Source: Roseibacillus ishigakijimensis
GTDB lineage: Bacteria > Verrucomicrobiota > Verrucomicrobiia > Verrucomicrobiales > Akkermansiaceae
DNA length: 52,192 bases
Assembly (NCBI RefSeq): GCF_016595415.1
Contig: NZ_JAENIO010000029.1
Span: 1 to 52,192 of the forward strand
Reading direction: 5' to 3'
The notes under the pieces: generated by a model
What the model was told of the DNA's origin: nothing
What the model saw: only the letters and a program-made list of their open reading frames with translations
Databases searched by the model: none
In this document: positions 17,666-27,707 of the stretch, one piece after another
How positions within the stretch are numbered: position 1 is the first letter of the stretch
Layout of the letters: every line of letters begins with the position of its first letter
Position numbers and translations under genes: made by a program

Positions 17666-18064
17666 ATGGGAGTCATTAGTGATCCAATTTCCGATTTTTT
17701 GATTCGTCTGAAAAACGCCTCCCGGGCGCAGAACGAACATTTCACCGCCCCTTCCTCCAAGATGAAGGTCGAAATCGCCCGCATCTTGAAAGAAGAAGGC
17801 TACATCTGGAACTACGAGGTGGATACCACCGGCCAGTTTCCAGTCATCAAGGTGACCGCCAAATACGTGGACGGCACCCCAGCTTTGACTGACGTCAAGC
17901 GCGTTTCGCGCCCCGGTCGTCGTCACTACGTCGGTGCGGGCGATATGCCCCGCGTGTTGAATGGTCTCGGTATTTCCATCATCTCCACCTCCCGGGGCGT
18001 GATGACGGGAATGCAGGCGAAGCGTGAGAACGTGGGCGGCGAATTGTTGGCCAAAGTTTGGTAA
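17666..18064 (+). CDS. rpsH: 30S ribosomal protein S8
   Basis: 132 residues (MGVISDPISDFLIRLKNAS). The C-terminal STSRGVMTGMQAKRENVGGE motif binds 16S helix 21. In E. coli S8 represses the spc operon by binding near rplE; no test of that is possible here. ACGAGGA precedes the start. Confidence 0.97.
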   Translation: MGVISDPISDFLIRLKNASRAQNEHFTAPSSKMKVEIARILKEEGYIWNYEVDTTGQFPVIKVTAKYVDGTPALTDVKRVSRPGRRHYVGAGDMPRVLNGLGISIISTSRGVMTGMQAKRENVGGELLAKVW

Positions 18065-18088
18065 CCCTCAGACAGAAAGAAGAAACAG

Positions 18089-18628
18089 ATGTCACGAGTA
18101 GGAAACAAGTCCATCGCGCTTCCCGACAAGGTGAAAGTCGCCAACGATGGTCCCCACGTCACCGTTGAAGGCCCCAAGGGCAAACTGGAGTGGACCCTTC
18201 CCAAGGGAATCACTCTGCAAGTCGAGGAAGGCCAATTGGTGGTCAGCCGCGAGAATGACAAGCGGGAAAACCGCGCGCTCCACGGAACTTCCCGGAGCCT
18301 TATCCAAAACATGGTCATTGGCGTCTCCGAAGGCTTCGTCAAGGATCTCGAAATCCAGGGCGTTGGTCTCCGGGCTGCCCTGAAGGGTTCGGATTTGGAC
18401 CTCAGCCTGGGGAAATCCCACCCCATCTTGCACCCCATCCCGGAAGGTCTGACCGTTACCGTCACCGATAACACCAAGATCAAGGTCGAGGGGATCGACA
18501 AGCAGCTGGTTGGTCAGTTCGCCGCCGAAGTGCGCCGCTACTACCCGCCGGAGCCCTTCAAAGGAAAAGGTGTCCGCTATGTGGGCGAATATGTCCGTCG
18601 CAAGGCTGGTAAGAGCGTGAGCAAGTAA
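18089..18628 (+). CDS. rplF: 50S ribosomal protein L6
   Basis: 179 residues ([17 protein letters not shown]), two-domain L6 near the factor-binding site. The signature [22 protein letters not shown] is present near the C-terminus. Normal length and place. Confidence 0.97.
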   Translation: MSRVGNKSIALPDKVKVANDGPHVTVEGPKGKLEWTLPKGITLQVEEGQLVVSRENDKRENRALHGTSRSLIQNMVIGVSEGFVKDLEIQGVGLRAALKGSDLDLSLGKSHPILHPIPEGLTVTVTDNTKIKVEGIDKQLVGQFAAEVRRYYPPEPFKGKGVRYVGEYVRRKAGKSVSK

Positions 18629-18642
18629 GGAGGAATAACGAA

Positions 18643-18999
18643 ATGAGTATTTTGAATCGAAAGAAAGTCCGCCAGCGTGTCCATCAGCGGATCCGCAAGA
18701 AAGTGGTTGGAACTCCCGAGCGTCCCCGCATGGCCGTTCATTGCTCCAACAAGAATCTCTACGTGCAAATCATTGACGACGCCGCCGGCAAGACCTTGTG
18801 TGCCGCTTCCAGCCTCGACAAAGAAGTCGAAAACGGAAGCGCCAACAAGGCTAGCGCCGAGAAGGTGGGCAAGCTCATCGCCGAGCGGGCCCAGGCAGCG
18901 AATGTCTCCGCCGTGGTCTTCGACCGGGGCGGCCATCTCTATCACGGAAAAATCAAATCATTGGCTGATGCCGCCCGCGAAGGTGGGTTGAAATTCTAA
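18643..18999 (+). CDS. rplR: 50S ribosomal protein L18
   Basis: 118 residues. L18 binds 5S rRNA. Motifs [26 protein letters not shown] and [20 protein letters not shown] are typical. A clear AAGGAGG is positioned ahead of the start (end of rplF), so coupling with rplF is likely. Confidence 0.97.
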   Translation: MSILNRKKVRQRVHQRIRKKVVGTPERPRMAVHCSNKNLYVQIIDDAAGKTLCAASSLDKEVENGSANKASAEKVGKLIAERAQAANVSAVVFDRGGHLYHGKIKSLADAAREGGLKF

Positions 19000-19009
19000 T
19001 TGAAAAACG

Positions 19010-19696
19010 ATGTCAGAAGATAACGACAAAAAAACAGAAGCCGCATCGAAGGAGGTCACCTCGTCGCAAGGCGGGACCCCAGCCGCACCCCGCGGTGATC
19101 GACGCGCCCCTGAACGTCGCGATGACAATCGTGGAGGCGGAAACCGAGGCGGTGGAGATCGCCGGGGAGGTGGACGCCGTGACGACCGCGGAGGCCGTGG
19201 TCGCCGCCAGGAAGAAGAGGATGATGGCTTGACCGAAAAAGTGGTCTTCATCAACCGTTGTGCCAAGGTGGTCAAGGGTGGTCGCCGCTTCAGCTTCTCT
19301 GCCCTCGTGGTCTGTGGTGATACCGCCGGTCAAGTCGGTTACGGCTTCGGTAAGGCCAATGAGGTCGCCGAGTGCATCAAGAAGGCCAGCGAAAGCGCCA
19401 AGAAGAATTTGCAGAAGGTGAAGCTCGATGGGGATTCCATTCCTCACGAAAGCTACGCGGAATTCAGCGGAGGCAAAGTGTTGTTGCGTCCTGCTTCTCC
19501 CGGAACCGGCGTCATCGCGGGTGGGGGAGTGCGTGCCGTCTGCGAAGCGGTCGGCATCAAGGATGTCCTTGGCAAGTCCCTTGGCTCCAATAACCACGCC
19601 AACGTGGTGAAAGCCACTCTGAAGGCTCTTTCCCAGCTCCGGAATCGCGACGAGGTCTATGCTTTGCGCGGCAAGAAGAAGGCAAAGGCCATTTAA
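19010..19696 (+). CDS. rpsE: 30S ribosomal protein S5 with RGG-rich N-terminal extension
   Basis: 228 residues against the usual 165. Residues 1-27 are polar, residues about 28-66 are an RGG/DRRGGG low-complexity tract, then a short acidic QEEEDDG. The normal S5 core starts near residue 75 ([21 protein letters not shown]), with the fidelity loop and the C-terminal ribosomal S5 D2-like fold. S5 is next to S3 at the mRNA entry site, and S3 here has a matching tail. Downstream, rpmD (L30) is missing; rplO follows directly. Confidence 0.97.
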   Translation: MSEDNDKKTEAASKEVTSSQGGTPAAPRGDRRAPERRDDNRGGGNRGGGDRRGGGRRDDRGGRGRRQEEEDDGLTEKVVFINRCAKVVKGGRRFSFSALVVCGDTAGQVGYGFGKANEVAECIKKASESAKKNLQKVKLDGDSIPHESYAEFSGGKVLLRPASPGTGVIAGGGVRAVCEAVGIKDVLGKSLGSNNHANVVKATLKALSQLRNRDEVYALRGKKKAKAI

Positions 19697-19722
19697 CCCC
19701 AGTTTAGAAAGCCCCAGGCGAA

Positions 19723-20169
19723 ATGAATTTGCACAATTTAAAACCAAATCCCGGCGCCAAGCACCGCACCAAGCGGCTTGGTAAAGGGGAGAGCTCCGGT
19801 CTTGGTAAAACTTCCGGTAAAGGTCACAAAGGCCAGAAAGCCCGTTCCGGTGGCACTATCCGCCCCGGTTTCGAGGGTGGTCAGATGCCCCTTCACCGTC
19901 GTTTGCCCAAGCGTGGTTTCAACAACTACAACTTCCGCGACAAGATCGCTCCCGTAAACTTGGCACGGATCGAAGAGAAATTTGAGGACGGGGAAACCGT
20001 CAACGAGGAGTCCCTTCGCGCCCGCCGCCTTGTCAAAGGCGTTTACGACGGCGTTAAAGTTCTCGGCACCGGCGAAATCACCAAGAAGCTGACTTTCCAG
20101 GTCGATGCTGTGAGCGCCAGCGCTCGCGAAAAGATCGAAAAAGCAGGCGGAACGGTTGACCTCGGTTAA
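19723..20169 (+). CDS. rplO: 50S ribosomal protein L15
   Basis: 148 residues (MNLHNLKPNPGAKHRTKRLGKG). The glycine-rich N-terminal half GKTSGKGHKGQKARSG and the GGQMPLHRRLPKRGF motif are typical. Last ribosomal gene of the cluster; a hairpin with T-run follows before secY. Confidence 0.97.
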   Translation: MNLHNLKPNPGAKHRTKRLGKGESSGLGKTSGKGHKGQKARSGGTIRPGFEGGQMPLHRRLPKRGFNNYNFRDKIAPVNLARIEEKFEDGETVNEESLRARRLVKGVYDGVKVLGTGEITKKLTFQVDAVSASAREKIEKAGGTVDLG

Positions 20170-20187
20170 ATCTCGTATTCACTCACT

Positions 20188-20229
20188 CCCAAGCTGCACC
20201 CGGATTCGTCCGGGGGCCTTGGGATTTTT
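20188..20229 (+). terminator. Hairpin with T-run between rplO and secY (attenuator)
   Basis: CCCAAG (20188-20193) pairs with CTTGGG (20218-20223), and inside it CCCGGA (20199-20204) pairs with TCCGGG (20209-20214) around a TTCG tetraloop; ATTTTT follows (20224-20229). It has the form of an intrinsic terminator but sits inside the operon, so partial termination lowering secY expression is the likely role. Confidence 0.65.
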
Positions 20230-20246
20230 ACATAAACACACTATTC

Positions 20247-21746
20247 ATGATTTCGGCTTTTGCTAACACGTGGCGGGTTCCCGAATTGCGGGATCGCATT
20301 ATCTTTACCCTCGTGATGATTGTCATCGTCCGCCTGGGGGTGAATATCTCTCTTCCCGGTGTCGATTCCACGGTCATCAAGGAATGGCTGGATATCCGTG
20401 CCAATGAGGAAGGAACCGGAGCAGGGGCCCACCTTGGGGCCCTCTTGAACGTGTTTTCGGGGGGAGCGCTCCAGAATGCCGCTCTCTTTGCTCTCGGCAT
20501 CATGCCCTACATCTCGGCGTCGATTATGATGCAGCTGATGTCGGCCGTTGTGCCCAAGCTCGCGAAACTTCGTCGCGAAGAAGGGGGACAGCAAAAGATC
20601 AATCAATACACTCGCATTCTGACCATTCTCATCGCGGGGGTGCAGGGCTTCCTGTTGGCCAAGTCTCTGGAAAATCCGGCCTCCATCATCTACATGGATG
20701 GCATCGAGAAAGTGGGCCGTCCTCTCGTGCCCGATTATGGCTGGCATTTCGTTTTCATGGCCATTCTCACCATCATCGCGGGCACGATGTTCCTGATGTG
20801 GATTGGTGACCAAATCACCGAGCGAGGCATCGGCAACGGGATCTCCCTCATTATTTCGGTCAACATCATCGCGGCCTTGCCCGGGGGCTTGACCCAAGCA
20901 TGGCAGACCTTCATCGGCACCGATGGCAATTCCAGCCCCTTCCAAGCGATGACTCTGGTGGGCTTGGTCGCCTTCCTGCTCTTTATCACCGCCGCCATTA
21001 TTGCCATCACCCAGGCGCAGCGCCGCATTGCGGTGCAGTATGCCAAGCGGGCGAGCAATCGTAGCGCCAAGCAGATGACCGGGCACACCCAGTATCTGCC
21101 CCTCAAGGTGAACTACGCAGGGGTGATGCCCATCATCTTCGCCAGTGCCGTGCTTAACTTGCCCCTTTTGCTCGTGAGCCAGATGTTCCCCAACGCGAGC
21201 TGGGTGGCTGATTTCCAGCAGTGGTTCAATCCGGCTGCCTGGCCCTATTACATCATTGCGGGCGTCATGATTTTTTTCTTCAGCTACTTTTGGGTGGCGA
21301 CCATGTTCCAGCCCAGCGAGATTGCGGAGAACTTGAAAAAGGGCGGCGGCTACATTCCCGGGGTGCGTCCCGGCAAGCCCACTGCCGAGTTCCTGGACTT
21401 CACCATGACCCGTCTGACTTTTGCGGGTTCCATCTTCCTGACCGTTATTTTCATCCTTCCGGCTCTGGTGACTGAGACTTTCAACCTTCCTGGTCTCGTG
21501 GCCCAGTTCTTCGGCGGCACCAGTCTTCTCATTCTGGTGGGTGTGCTTTTGGATATGATGCGTCAGATTGAGACTCATCTTCTGCAGCGCAACTACGATG
21601 GTTTCCTGCGCAAGGGCAAACTGAAGGGCCGCATCGAGCGCCGCCAAGCCAGTGGGCAATCCGCCTCCGGAGGTCTCATCCTTTGGTTGCTGGTCTTCGC
21701 TTCGGTGATGGTGGTCCTTGGGATTGCTGCGTGGATTGCGCAATAA
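20247..21746 (+). CDS. secY: Preprotein translocase subunit SecY
   Basis: 499 residues, longer than E. coli SecY (443). Typical SecY features: LRDRIIFTLVMIVIVRLG first membrane helix, plug region, FALGIMPYISASIMMQL, and the ribosome-contacting loop AQRRIAVQYAKRA. The usual end (LLQRNYDGFLRKGKLKGR) is followed by about 40 more residues with a further hydrophobic segment (GGLILWLLVFASVMVVLG), suggesting an eleventh membrane helix. It acts in the inner membrane with SecE and SecG. adk starts 4 bp downstream. Confidence 0.97.
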   Translation: MISAFANTWRVPELRDRIIFTLVMIVIVRLGVNISLPGVDSTVIKEWLDIRANEEGTGAGAHLGALLNVFSGGALQNAALFALGIMPYISASIMMQLMSAVVPKLAKLRREEGGQQKINQYTRILTILIAGVQGFLLAKSLENPASIIYMDGIEKVGRPLVPDYGWHFVFMAILTIIAGTMFLMWIGDQITERGIGNGISLIISVNIIAALPGGLTQAWQTFIGTDGNSSPFQAMTLVGLVAFLLFITAAIIAITQAQRRIAVQYAKRASNRSAKQMTGHTQYLPLKVNYAGVMPIIFASAVLNLPLLLVSQMFPNASWVADFQQWFNPAAWPYYIIAGVMIFFFSYFWVATMFQPSEIAENLKKGGGYIPGVRPGKPTAEFLDFTMTRLTFAGSIFLTVIFILPALVTETFNLPGLVAQFFGGTSLLILVGVLLDMMRQIETHLLQRNYDGFLRKGKLKGRIERRQASGQSASGGLILWLLVFASVMVVLGIAAWIAQ

Positions 21747-21750
21747 AGTC

Positions 21751-22368
21751 ATGGCTAGTCACGACCGGTGCTTTGCGATGCTGGGAGCACCTGCTTCCGG
21801 CAAAGGCACCCAGGGTCGTCTCCTCGCCGATCGGCTGGGCTTGCCCTATCTGAGCACCGGGGCCCAGCTGCGGCGGGAAATCGAAGAGGGCTCATCCCTC
21901 GGTCGGGAGGCTAAGACTTATCTGGACCGCAATCAATATGTGCCCGACGCCTTGGCGACCGAGATGGTGAGACAGTGGATTGCCCGGCACGATGAGGGAT
22001 GGGTGCTGGATGGCTTCCCCCGCAGTGTGCCGCAGGCCGAGGTCTTGTTACAAGTTGCTCCGGGATTTCACCTCATCGTTCTCGACGTGGAGAAAGACGT
22101 TCTCCGCCAGCGAGTGACGAGTCGCCGGGAATGTCTCGCCTGTGGGGTGGTGACCACCGATGCCGCCGCCGCCTGCCCGCGCTGTGGGGGGGAGATCGAG
22201 AGCCGGGACGATGATTCGGCGGAGGGTTTTGCCAAGCGTTATGCAGCCTACGAGGAATGGACCGTTCCGGCCTTACGCTTTTTGGAAGAAAGAATTCCAG
22301 TAGTGACGGTGGCGGGAAAGGGCACCCGGGAAGAAATTGCCCGCGAAATCGAAAGAAAGTTGAGCTGA
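21751..22368 (+). CDS. adk: Adenylate kinase
   Basis: 205 residues from ATG 21751 (MASHDRCFAMLGAPASGKGT). Interconverts ATP + AMP and 2 ADP. P-loop GAPASGKGTQ near residue 12; AMP-binding LSTGAQLRREI; a LID domain with four cysteines (CLACG...CPRCG) that should bind zinc, as in Gram-positive enzymes. An in-frame start inside secY exists but the P-loop fits the 21751 start. Its stop overlaps the map start (TGATG). secY-adk-map is a classical order. Confidence 0.96.
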   Translation: MASHDRCFAMLGAPASGKGTQGRLLADRLGLPYLSTGAQLRREIEEGSSLGREAKTYLDRNQYVPDALATEMVRQWIARHDEGWVLDGFPRSVPQAEVLLQVAPGFHLIVLDVEKDVLRQRVTSRRECLACGVVTTDAAAACPRCGGEIESRDDDSAEGFAKRYAAYEEWTVPALRFLEERIPVVTVAGKGTREEIAREIERKLS

Positions 22369-23186
22369 TGGCCAAGAAGAAAAAGAACCGTATTCCGATC
22401 AAAGGACCGGAGGAGATCAAAGGCATGCGCGAGGCGGGCAAGACCGCTTCCGAGATTCTGCAAGCCACCGCCGCTTTTATTGAAGCCGGAAAGAGCACGG
22501 CAGAGATTGATGCCTTCGCCGCCGCCGAGATCAAACGCCACGGTTGCACCAGCGCTTTTCTCGGCTATCGGGGGTTTCCCGGGAATGTCTGCGTGGGCCT
22601 GAATGAGTGTGTGGTTCACGGCATCGGGCGCGAGGATCAGATCGTCCAAGATGGAGACATCGTCAAAATCGACGTGGGTATTTTCAAAAATGGGTGGGTT
22701 GGTGACAACGCCACGACGGTGCCTGTAGGGAAGATCGATGAAGGCACGAAGACTCTTCTCGCCGCCACCGAGCAGTCTTTGTTCAATGCCATCGAGTATG
22801 CGGTGGAAGGAAACCGGCTCTGGGACCTCTGTGGCAGTGTGAATACCTACGTGCGGCAGTTCAAATTCACGGTCGTGCGGGATTTGGTTGGCCATGGAGT
22901 GGGGCGTGATTTGCATGAAGAGCCACAAGTTCCCAATTATCGTCCCATGGGGCGGCGTTCGCCGATCTTGAAGGCCGGAATGGTGCTGGCCATTGAGCCT
23001 ATGGTTAATGCCGGCACTCAGCATGTCGAAACTCTTGAGGATGGCTGGACCCTAGTCACGGAAGACCGCGCCAATTCCGCGCATTTCGAGCACACCGTTC
23101 TGGTGGGTAAAGAAGCTCCCGAGATTCTCACCTGGCGCCCCCGCACGGCCCTGCCCGAGCAGCTGGGGATTGCCGCGCTGACCTAA
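22368..23186 (+). CDS. map: Methionine aminopeptidase, type I
   Basis: 272 residues from ATG 22368, coupled to adk by TGATG. Removes N-terminal methionine from nascent proteins. Catalytic and metal ligands are visible: VVHGIG (His), VKIDVG and VGDNATT (Asp, Asp), VGHGVGRDLHEEP (His), AIEPMV (Glu) and FEHTVLV (Glu). A lysine-rich N-terminus (MAKKKKNRIPIKG) may help ribosome contact. The genes that usually follow (infA, rpmJ, rpsM, rpsK, rpoA) are not here. Confidence 0.96.
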   Translation: MAKKKKNRIPIKGPEEIKGMREAGKTASEILQATAAFIEAGKSTAEIDAFAAAEIKRHGCTSAFLGYRGFPGNVCVGLNECVVHGIGREDQIVQDGDIVKIDVGIFKNGWVGDNATTVPVGKIDEGTKTLLAATEQSLFNAIEYAVEGNRLWDLCGSVNTYVRQFKFTVVRDLVGHGVGRDLHEEPQVPNYRPMGRRSPILKAGMVLAIEPMVNAGTQHVETLEDGWTLVTEDRANSAHFEHTVLVGKEAPEILTWRPRTALPEQLGIAALT

Positions 23187-23260
23187 TCTTTGGAAGCCTT
23201 TCCCCGGTGACGAGATGCCTTTTTGGCCGGGGGATGGAAAGGGCAATCCCGGCGCTGCGT

Positions 23261-24808
23261 ATGCTGGGGATGATCCGTCTTTTCTTGGTTTTTGCGGTTC
23301 TCCTTGGCTACGCCCGGGGCGAGAAGCCGAATATTGTTTTCATTTTGGCCGACGATCTCGGTTACTCGGACCTCGGGTGTTACGGAGGACCGGTCGCCAC
23401 TCCTCACTTGGACGGGCTGGCGGTGAACGGGGTGCGCTTCACCCAATTTTACAACACGGCCCGGTGTTGGCCGACGCGTGCCGCCTTGATGACCGGGTAT
23501 CACTTCGTCCAGGTCGGGAAACAGGCGCGTGGCTATCGGATGCTCCCCCATTTTCTCGCTGAGCAGGGCTACCGCAGTTATCACAGTGGCAAGTGGCATG
23601 TGATGGGAGCCAAGCCGGTGGCGGATGCGGGTTTTGACCGCTCATTCTGGACGAACAATTACGATCGCTTTTTTGACCAGCGGGACAATCTTCTTGATGA
23701 CAAGCCGTTGCCGGACCGGGGACGGGTGCCGGGGTATTATGTCACTCGCGAGATTGCCAGTCGAGCAGAGGTTTTTTTGCGGGAGCATGAAGAAAACCAT
23801 GGCGGGCAACCCTTCTTTCTCTATTTGGCTTTCACGAGTCCCCACTTTCCTCTGCAAGCCCTTCCAGAGGACATCGCGAGGTATCGGGGGCGCTTTTCCC
23901 ATGGTTGGGACGAGGAGCGGCAAAAGCGGCTCGCCCGTCTTGCCGAGCTGGGTTTCCCGGCGGTTGAGCCGGCACCCCGTGATGAGGAAGTGGCTCCCAA
24001 GTGGTCGCTGCCGGAGGGCACTCTCAAGGAACAAGTCCATCCCGGGGAGCGTCGTTATGCCGTCCCCTGGGAGAGCTTGAGCAAGGAAGAGAAGGATTAT
24101 CACGCGACCAAGATGGCCATTCATTGCGCCATGATCGATCGCATGGACCAAGAGATTGGCCGTTTGCTTGCGCAGTTGCGCGAGAGCGGGCGCTTGGCGA
24201 ATACGCTCATTCTCTTTTGCTCGGACAATGGGGCCAGCGGGGAACAGCTCAACCGGGGGGACCAACACACTGCCGGGGCGGAGCTGGGTTCTGCCGAGAG
24301 CTACCTCTGTCTCGGACCCGGATGGTCCATGGCTGCGAACACTCCTTTTCGGCTTCACAAGCACTGGACCCATGAGGGGGGCATTGCCACCCCCCTCATT
24401 GCCCACTGGCCACAGGGATTGGCCGGGAAGGGGAGCCTGCAGGCGACTCCCGGCCATGTCGTTGACCTGTTGCCCACCTTGGTTGAAGTGGCCGGCGGGA
24501 AGGTGCCGGAGTCTGCCCAGGCCCCCTATCCGGGGGTGAGCTGGGGCAAGCACCTGCGGGGAGAGCAAATCTCCGACGAACGAGAGATCTACTGGAATCA
24601 TCAGGAAAATCATGCCCTCCGGGTCGGCGACTGGAAAGTAGTGCGCACCCCCTACCTGGGTGGGGAGTGGCAGCTCTATTATCTTGCGGAGGACCGGGGA
24701 GAGACCACTGACCTGGCCGCCCGGGAGCCGGAGCGGGTCGAGCGCTTGGTCGCCCGCTGGGAAACTCTCACCGCACAGTATCAGCGGGCGGGCCGGAGAG
24801 AGGATTAA
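23261..24808 (+). CDS. Secreted formylglycine-dependent sulfatase
   Basis: About 515 residues from ATG 23261 (MLGMIRLFLVFAVLLGYARG, signal peptide); in-frame ATGs at 23234 and 23270 are alternatives. Alkaline-phosphatase superfamily. Metal-binding FILADDLGYSDLGCYGG; C-type active-site motif CWPTRAALMTG, whose Cys would be turned into formylglycine; GKWH; LFCSDNGASGEQ; THEGGIATPLIAHWP. It should release sulfate from a sulfated glycan outside the cytoplasm; substrate unknown. It converges on the carbohydrate-binding-like gene, with stop codons overlapping. Confidence 0.93.
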   Translation: MLGMIRLFLVFAVLLGYARGEKPNIVFILADDLGYSDLGCYGGPVATPHLDGLAVNGVRFTQFYNTARCWPTRAALMTGYHFVQVGKQARGYRMLPHFLAEQGYRSYHSGKWHVMGAKPVADAGFDRSFWTNNYDRFFDQRDNLLDDKPLPDRGRVPGYYVTREIASRAEVFLREHEENHGGQPFFLYLAFTSPHFPLQALPEDIARYRGRFSHGWDEERQKRLARLAELGFPAVEPAPRDEEVAPKWSLPEGTLKEQVHPGERRYAVPWESLSKEEKDYHATKMAIHCAMIDRMDQEIGRLLAQLRESGRLANTLILFCSDNGASGEQLNRGDQHTAGAELGSAESYLCLGPGWSMAANTPFRLHKHWTHEGGIATPLIAHWPQGLAGKGSLQATPGHVVDLLPTLVEVAGGKVPESAQAPYPGVSWGKHLRGEQISDEREIYWNHQENHALRVGDWKVVRTPYLGGEWQLYYLAEDRGETTDLAAREPERVERLVARWETLTAQYQRAGRRED

Positions 24809-25455
24809 TCGGCCTTCTCTCCCTTTTCGCCCTTTTTGGTTTTGCTGGTCCGGGGATTCTTCTTCCAGGCTTTCTCTAGGCCATAGTCCTCATGGACAAA
24901 GAGAATGCGATCGATGTTGAAGTTCTTGGAGCGCCCTTGAATGATGAGTTCGTAGGTTTCCCCTTTTTTCAAGAGATACTTCGCTTCGTGCTTCTTGTGA
25001 TTCACGTCGAGCATCTTGGTCCAGCCCCATTCTTCGGCATTTCCCCCATACATTTTGGTCGGGGTGGTGAGGATTTCTTTGCCCGCCGAGCCTCCCGCTG
25101 CGAAGTCACCACTCAACGAGACAAAGCAGTCGTTGGAGAGATCCTCGCGCTCACTTTCCAAGCGTTTTCTGCCGCGGAGAGTGAGATTGTAAACGCCTTC
25201 CTTCTTGATGGTGAAGCGATAGCTCAAGGGAGAAGAGGGCGGGCCGTTGGTGATGGTGTTGCCGGTGAATTCGAGGTGTCCTTCGCCCTTGTAGTCGGCA
25301 ACGTCGGTCTTGAGAATCCATTCGCCCAAGGGCGAGGCCGTGGCTTCGGCTTCCATCGCCACGATACCGCCCCGTTCTTGATAGACTTCGTCGGCCAAGG
25401 TGGGGAGGGAAGCGAGTAGAAACGGTAATAGAAAAAGAGTTTGGTTATGCATCAT
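24805..25455 (-). CDS. Secreted protein with carbohydrate-binding-like beta-sandwich
   Basis: 216 residues with signal peptide MMHNQTLFLLPFLLASLPTLA. The body IVAMEAEATAS...EWILKTDVADYKGEGHLEF...KEGVYNLTLRGRKR...NFNIDRILFVHED has the layout of a CBM6/CBM35-type beta-sandwich (EAE start, YxFxxxxxGxYxLxxR middle, IDxIxF end). Such proteins bind glycans or accompany glycan hydrolysis. The lysine-rich tail is unstructured. Its 3' end overlaps the sulfatase 3' end by 4 bp. Function is inferred from fold pattern only. Confidence 0.7.
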   Translation of the reverse strand: MMHNQTLFLLPFLLASLPTLADEVYQERGGIVAMEAEATASPLGEWILKTDVADYKGEGHLEFTGNTITNGPPSSPLSYRFTIKKEGVYNLTLRGRKRLESEREDLSNDCFVSLSGDFAAGGSAGKEILTTPTKMYGGNAEEWGWTKMLDVNHKKHEAKYLLKKGETYELIIQGRSKNFNIDRILFVHEDYGLEKAWKKNPRTSKTKKGEKGEKAD

Positions 25456-25543
25456 GGGATCATGTCTCTACGAATCCGCTTGTGCACTTTTTCCATCTTC
25501 CTCATTGAGCCGATGGTGGGTGGAGGGCGGCCGACCCCGCTCG

Positions 25544-27199
<1,656 letters not shown>

Positions 27200-27312
27200 G
27201 GTGAACAGTGTGGTGAAGCAGAGAAAGGGATCCTACTTCCCAGCCCGGGCCATTCTCTCAATCTGTCAACTTGGCAACCAAAAGAGGCCAGGGGGAGATG
27301 CCGGAAAGAGAG

Positions 27313-27347
27313 CGGTCGGCAGCATTCCGGAGAAACACTGCCGACCG
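27313..27347. other. Inverted repeat, 10-bp arms
   Basis: CGGTCGGCAG (27313-27322) and CTGCCGACCG (27338-27347) are exact complements with a 15-bp spacer. No T-run follows on either strand, so a structured RNA or a protein-binding site is more likely than a terminator. Confidence 0.6.
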
Positions 27348-27483
27348 ACTACGCACACACCAGTTGAATGAAAGGCGCGAAGGAATCATGGGTTTGAAAG
27401 CATTCCCTCCCGCACCTCTATGCAACACGAAAAAGGGGACATTGTCATTACAAAAAAGGGCGAATGTAGCCCGAAAGCGTCAG

Positions 27484-27507
27484 ATTTTCCGTGGCCTTTC
27501 GGAAAAT
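27484..27507. other. Inverted repeat, 8-bp arms
   Basis: ATTTTCCG (27484-27491) and CGGAAAAT (27500-27507), exact, with an 8-bp spacer. It may be a hairpin in the leader of the gene at 27708. Confidence 0.5.
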
Positions 27508-27584
27508 TTCCCCGAAGTCGCTGGCGAAGAGGGCACTGATTGCGGGTCAGCAGAAAAAACTTTTTTGGTCAGCCAGCTGCGATT

Positions 27585-27602
27585 TTGCGCACTCATGCGC
27601 AA
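27585..27602. promoter_or_regulatory. Operator-like inverted repeat
   Basis: TTGCGCA (27585-27591) and TGCGCAA (27596-27602), exact 7-bp arms with a CTCA spacer, about 105 bp before the 27708 start. The size and position suit a dimeric regulator site. Confidence 0.45.
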
Positions 27603-27707
27603 TGGACTTTAAAAATTACTTTTTTATGGGGGAAAGGTCATAAAATCCGTCCCGCGGGGTCTTTCCCATTGCTCAAATTTGTTCCCAAGGTTAGTCAAGG
27701 GAGACTT

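Larger units (their letters stand above)
27200..27707. other. Divergent intergenic region, 508 bp, with several inverted repeats
   Basis: No convincing gene is seen. Three inverted repeats are given as separate entries. The region should hold the promoters of the minus-strand oxidoreductase and the plus-strand gene at 27708, but I cannot name either with confidence. A GGGAG lies 6 bp before the 27708 ATG. Confidence 0.6.

Noticed and set aside
20241-21752. 503-residue minus-strand frame opposite secY
   Set aside because: Histidine/glycine-rich shadow of a conserved membrane protein.
23196-23244. Imperfect inverted repeat CCTTTCCCCGG / CCGGGGGATGGAAAGG at the map-sulfatase junction
   Set aside because: The arms need a bulge, and no T-run follows on the plus strand, so I could not call it a terminator with confidence.
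4380-25460. Shared 13-mer ATGGGATCATGTC near 4385 and near 25446
   Set aside because: A match of this length is expected by chance several times in a window of this size.
27271-27612. 113-residue frame in the divergent region
   Set aside because: No ribosome-binding site, no family, and it runs through inverted repeats; coding is unlikely.
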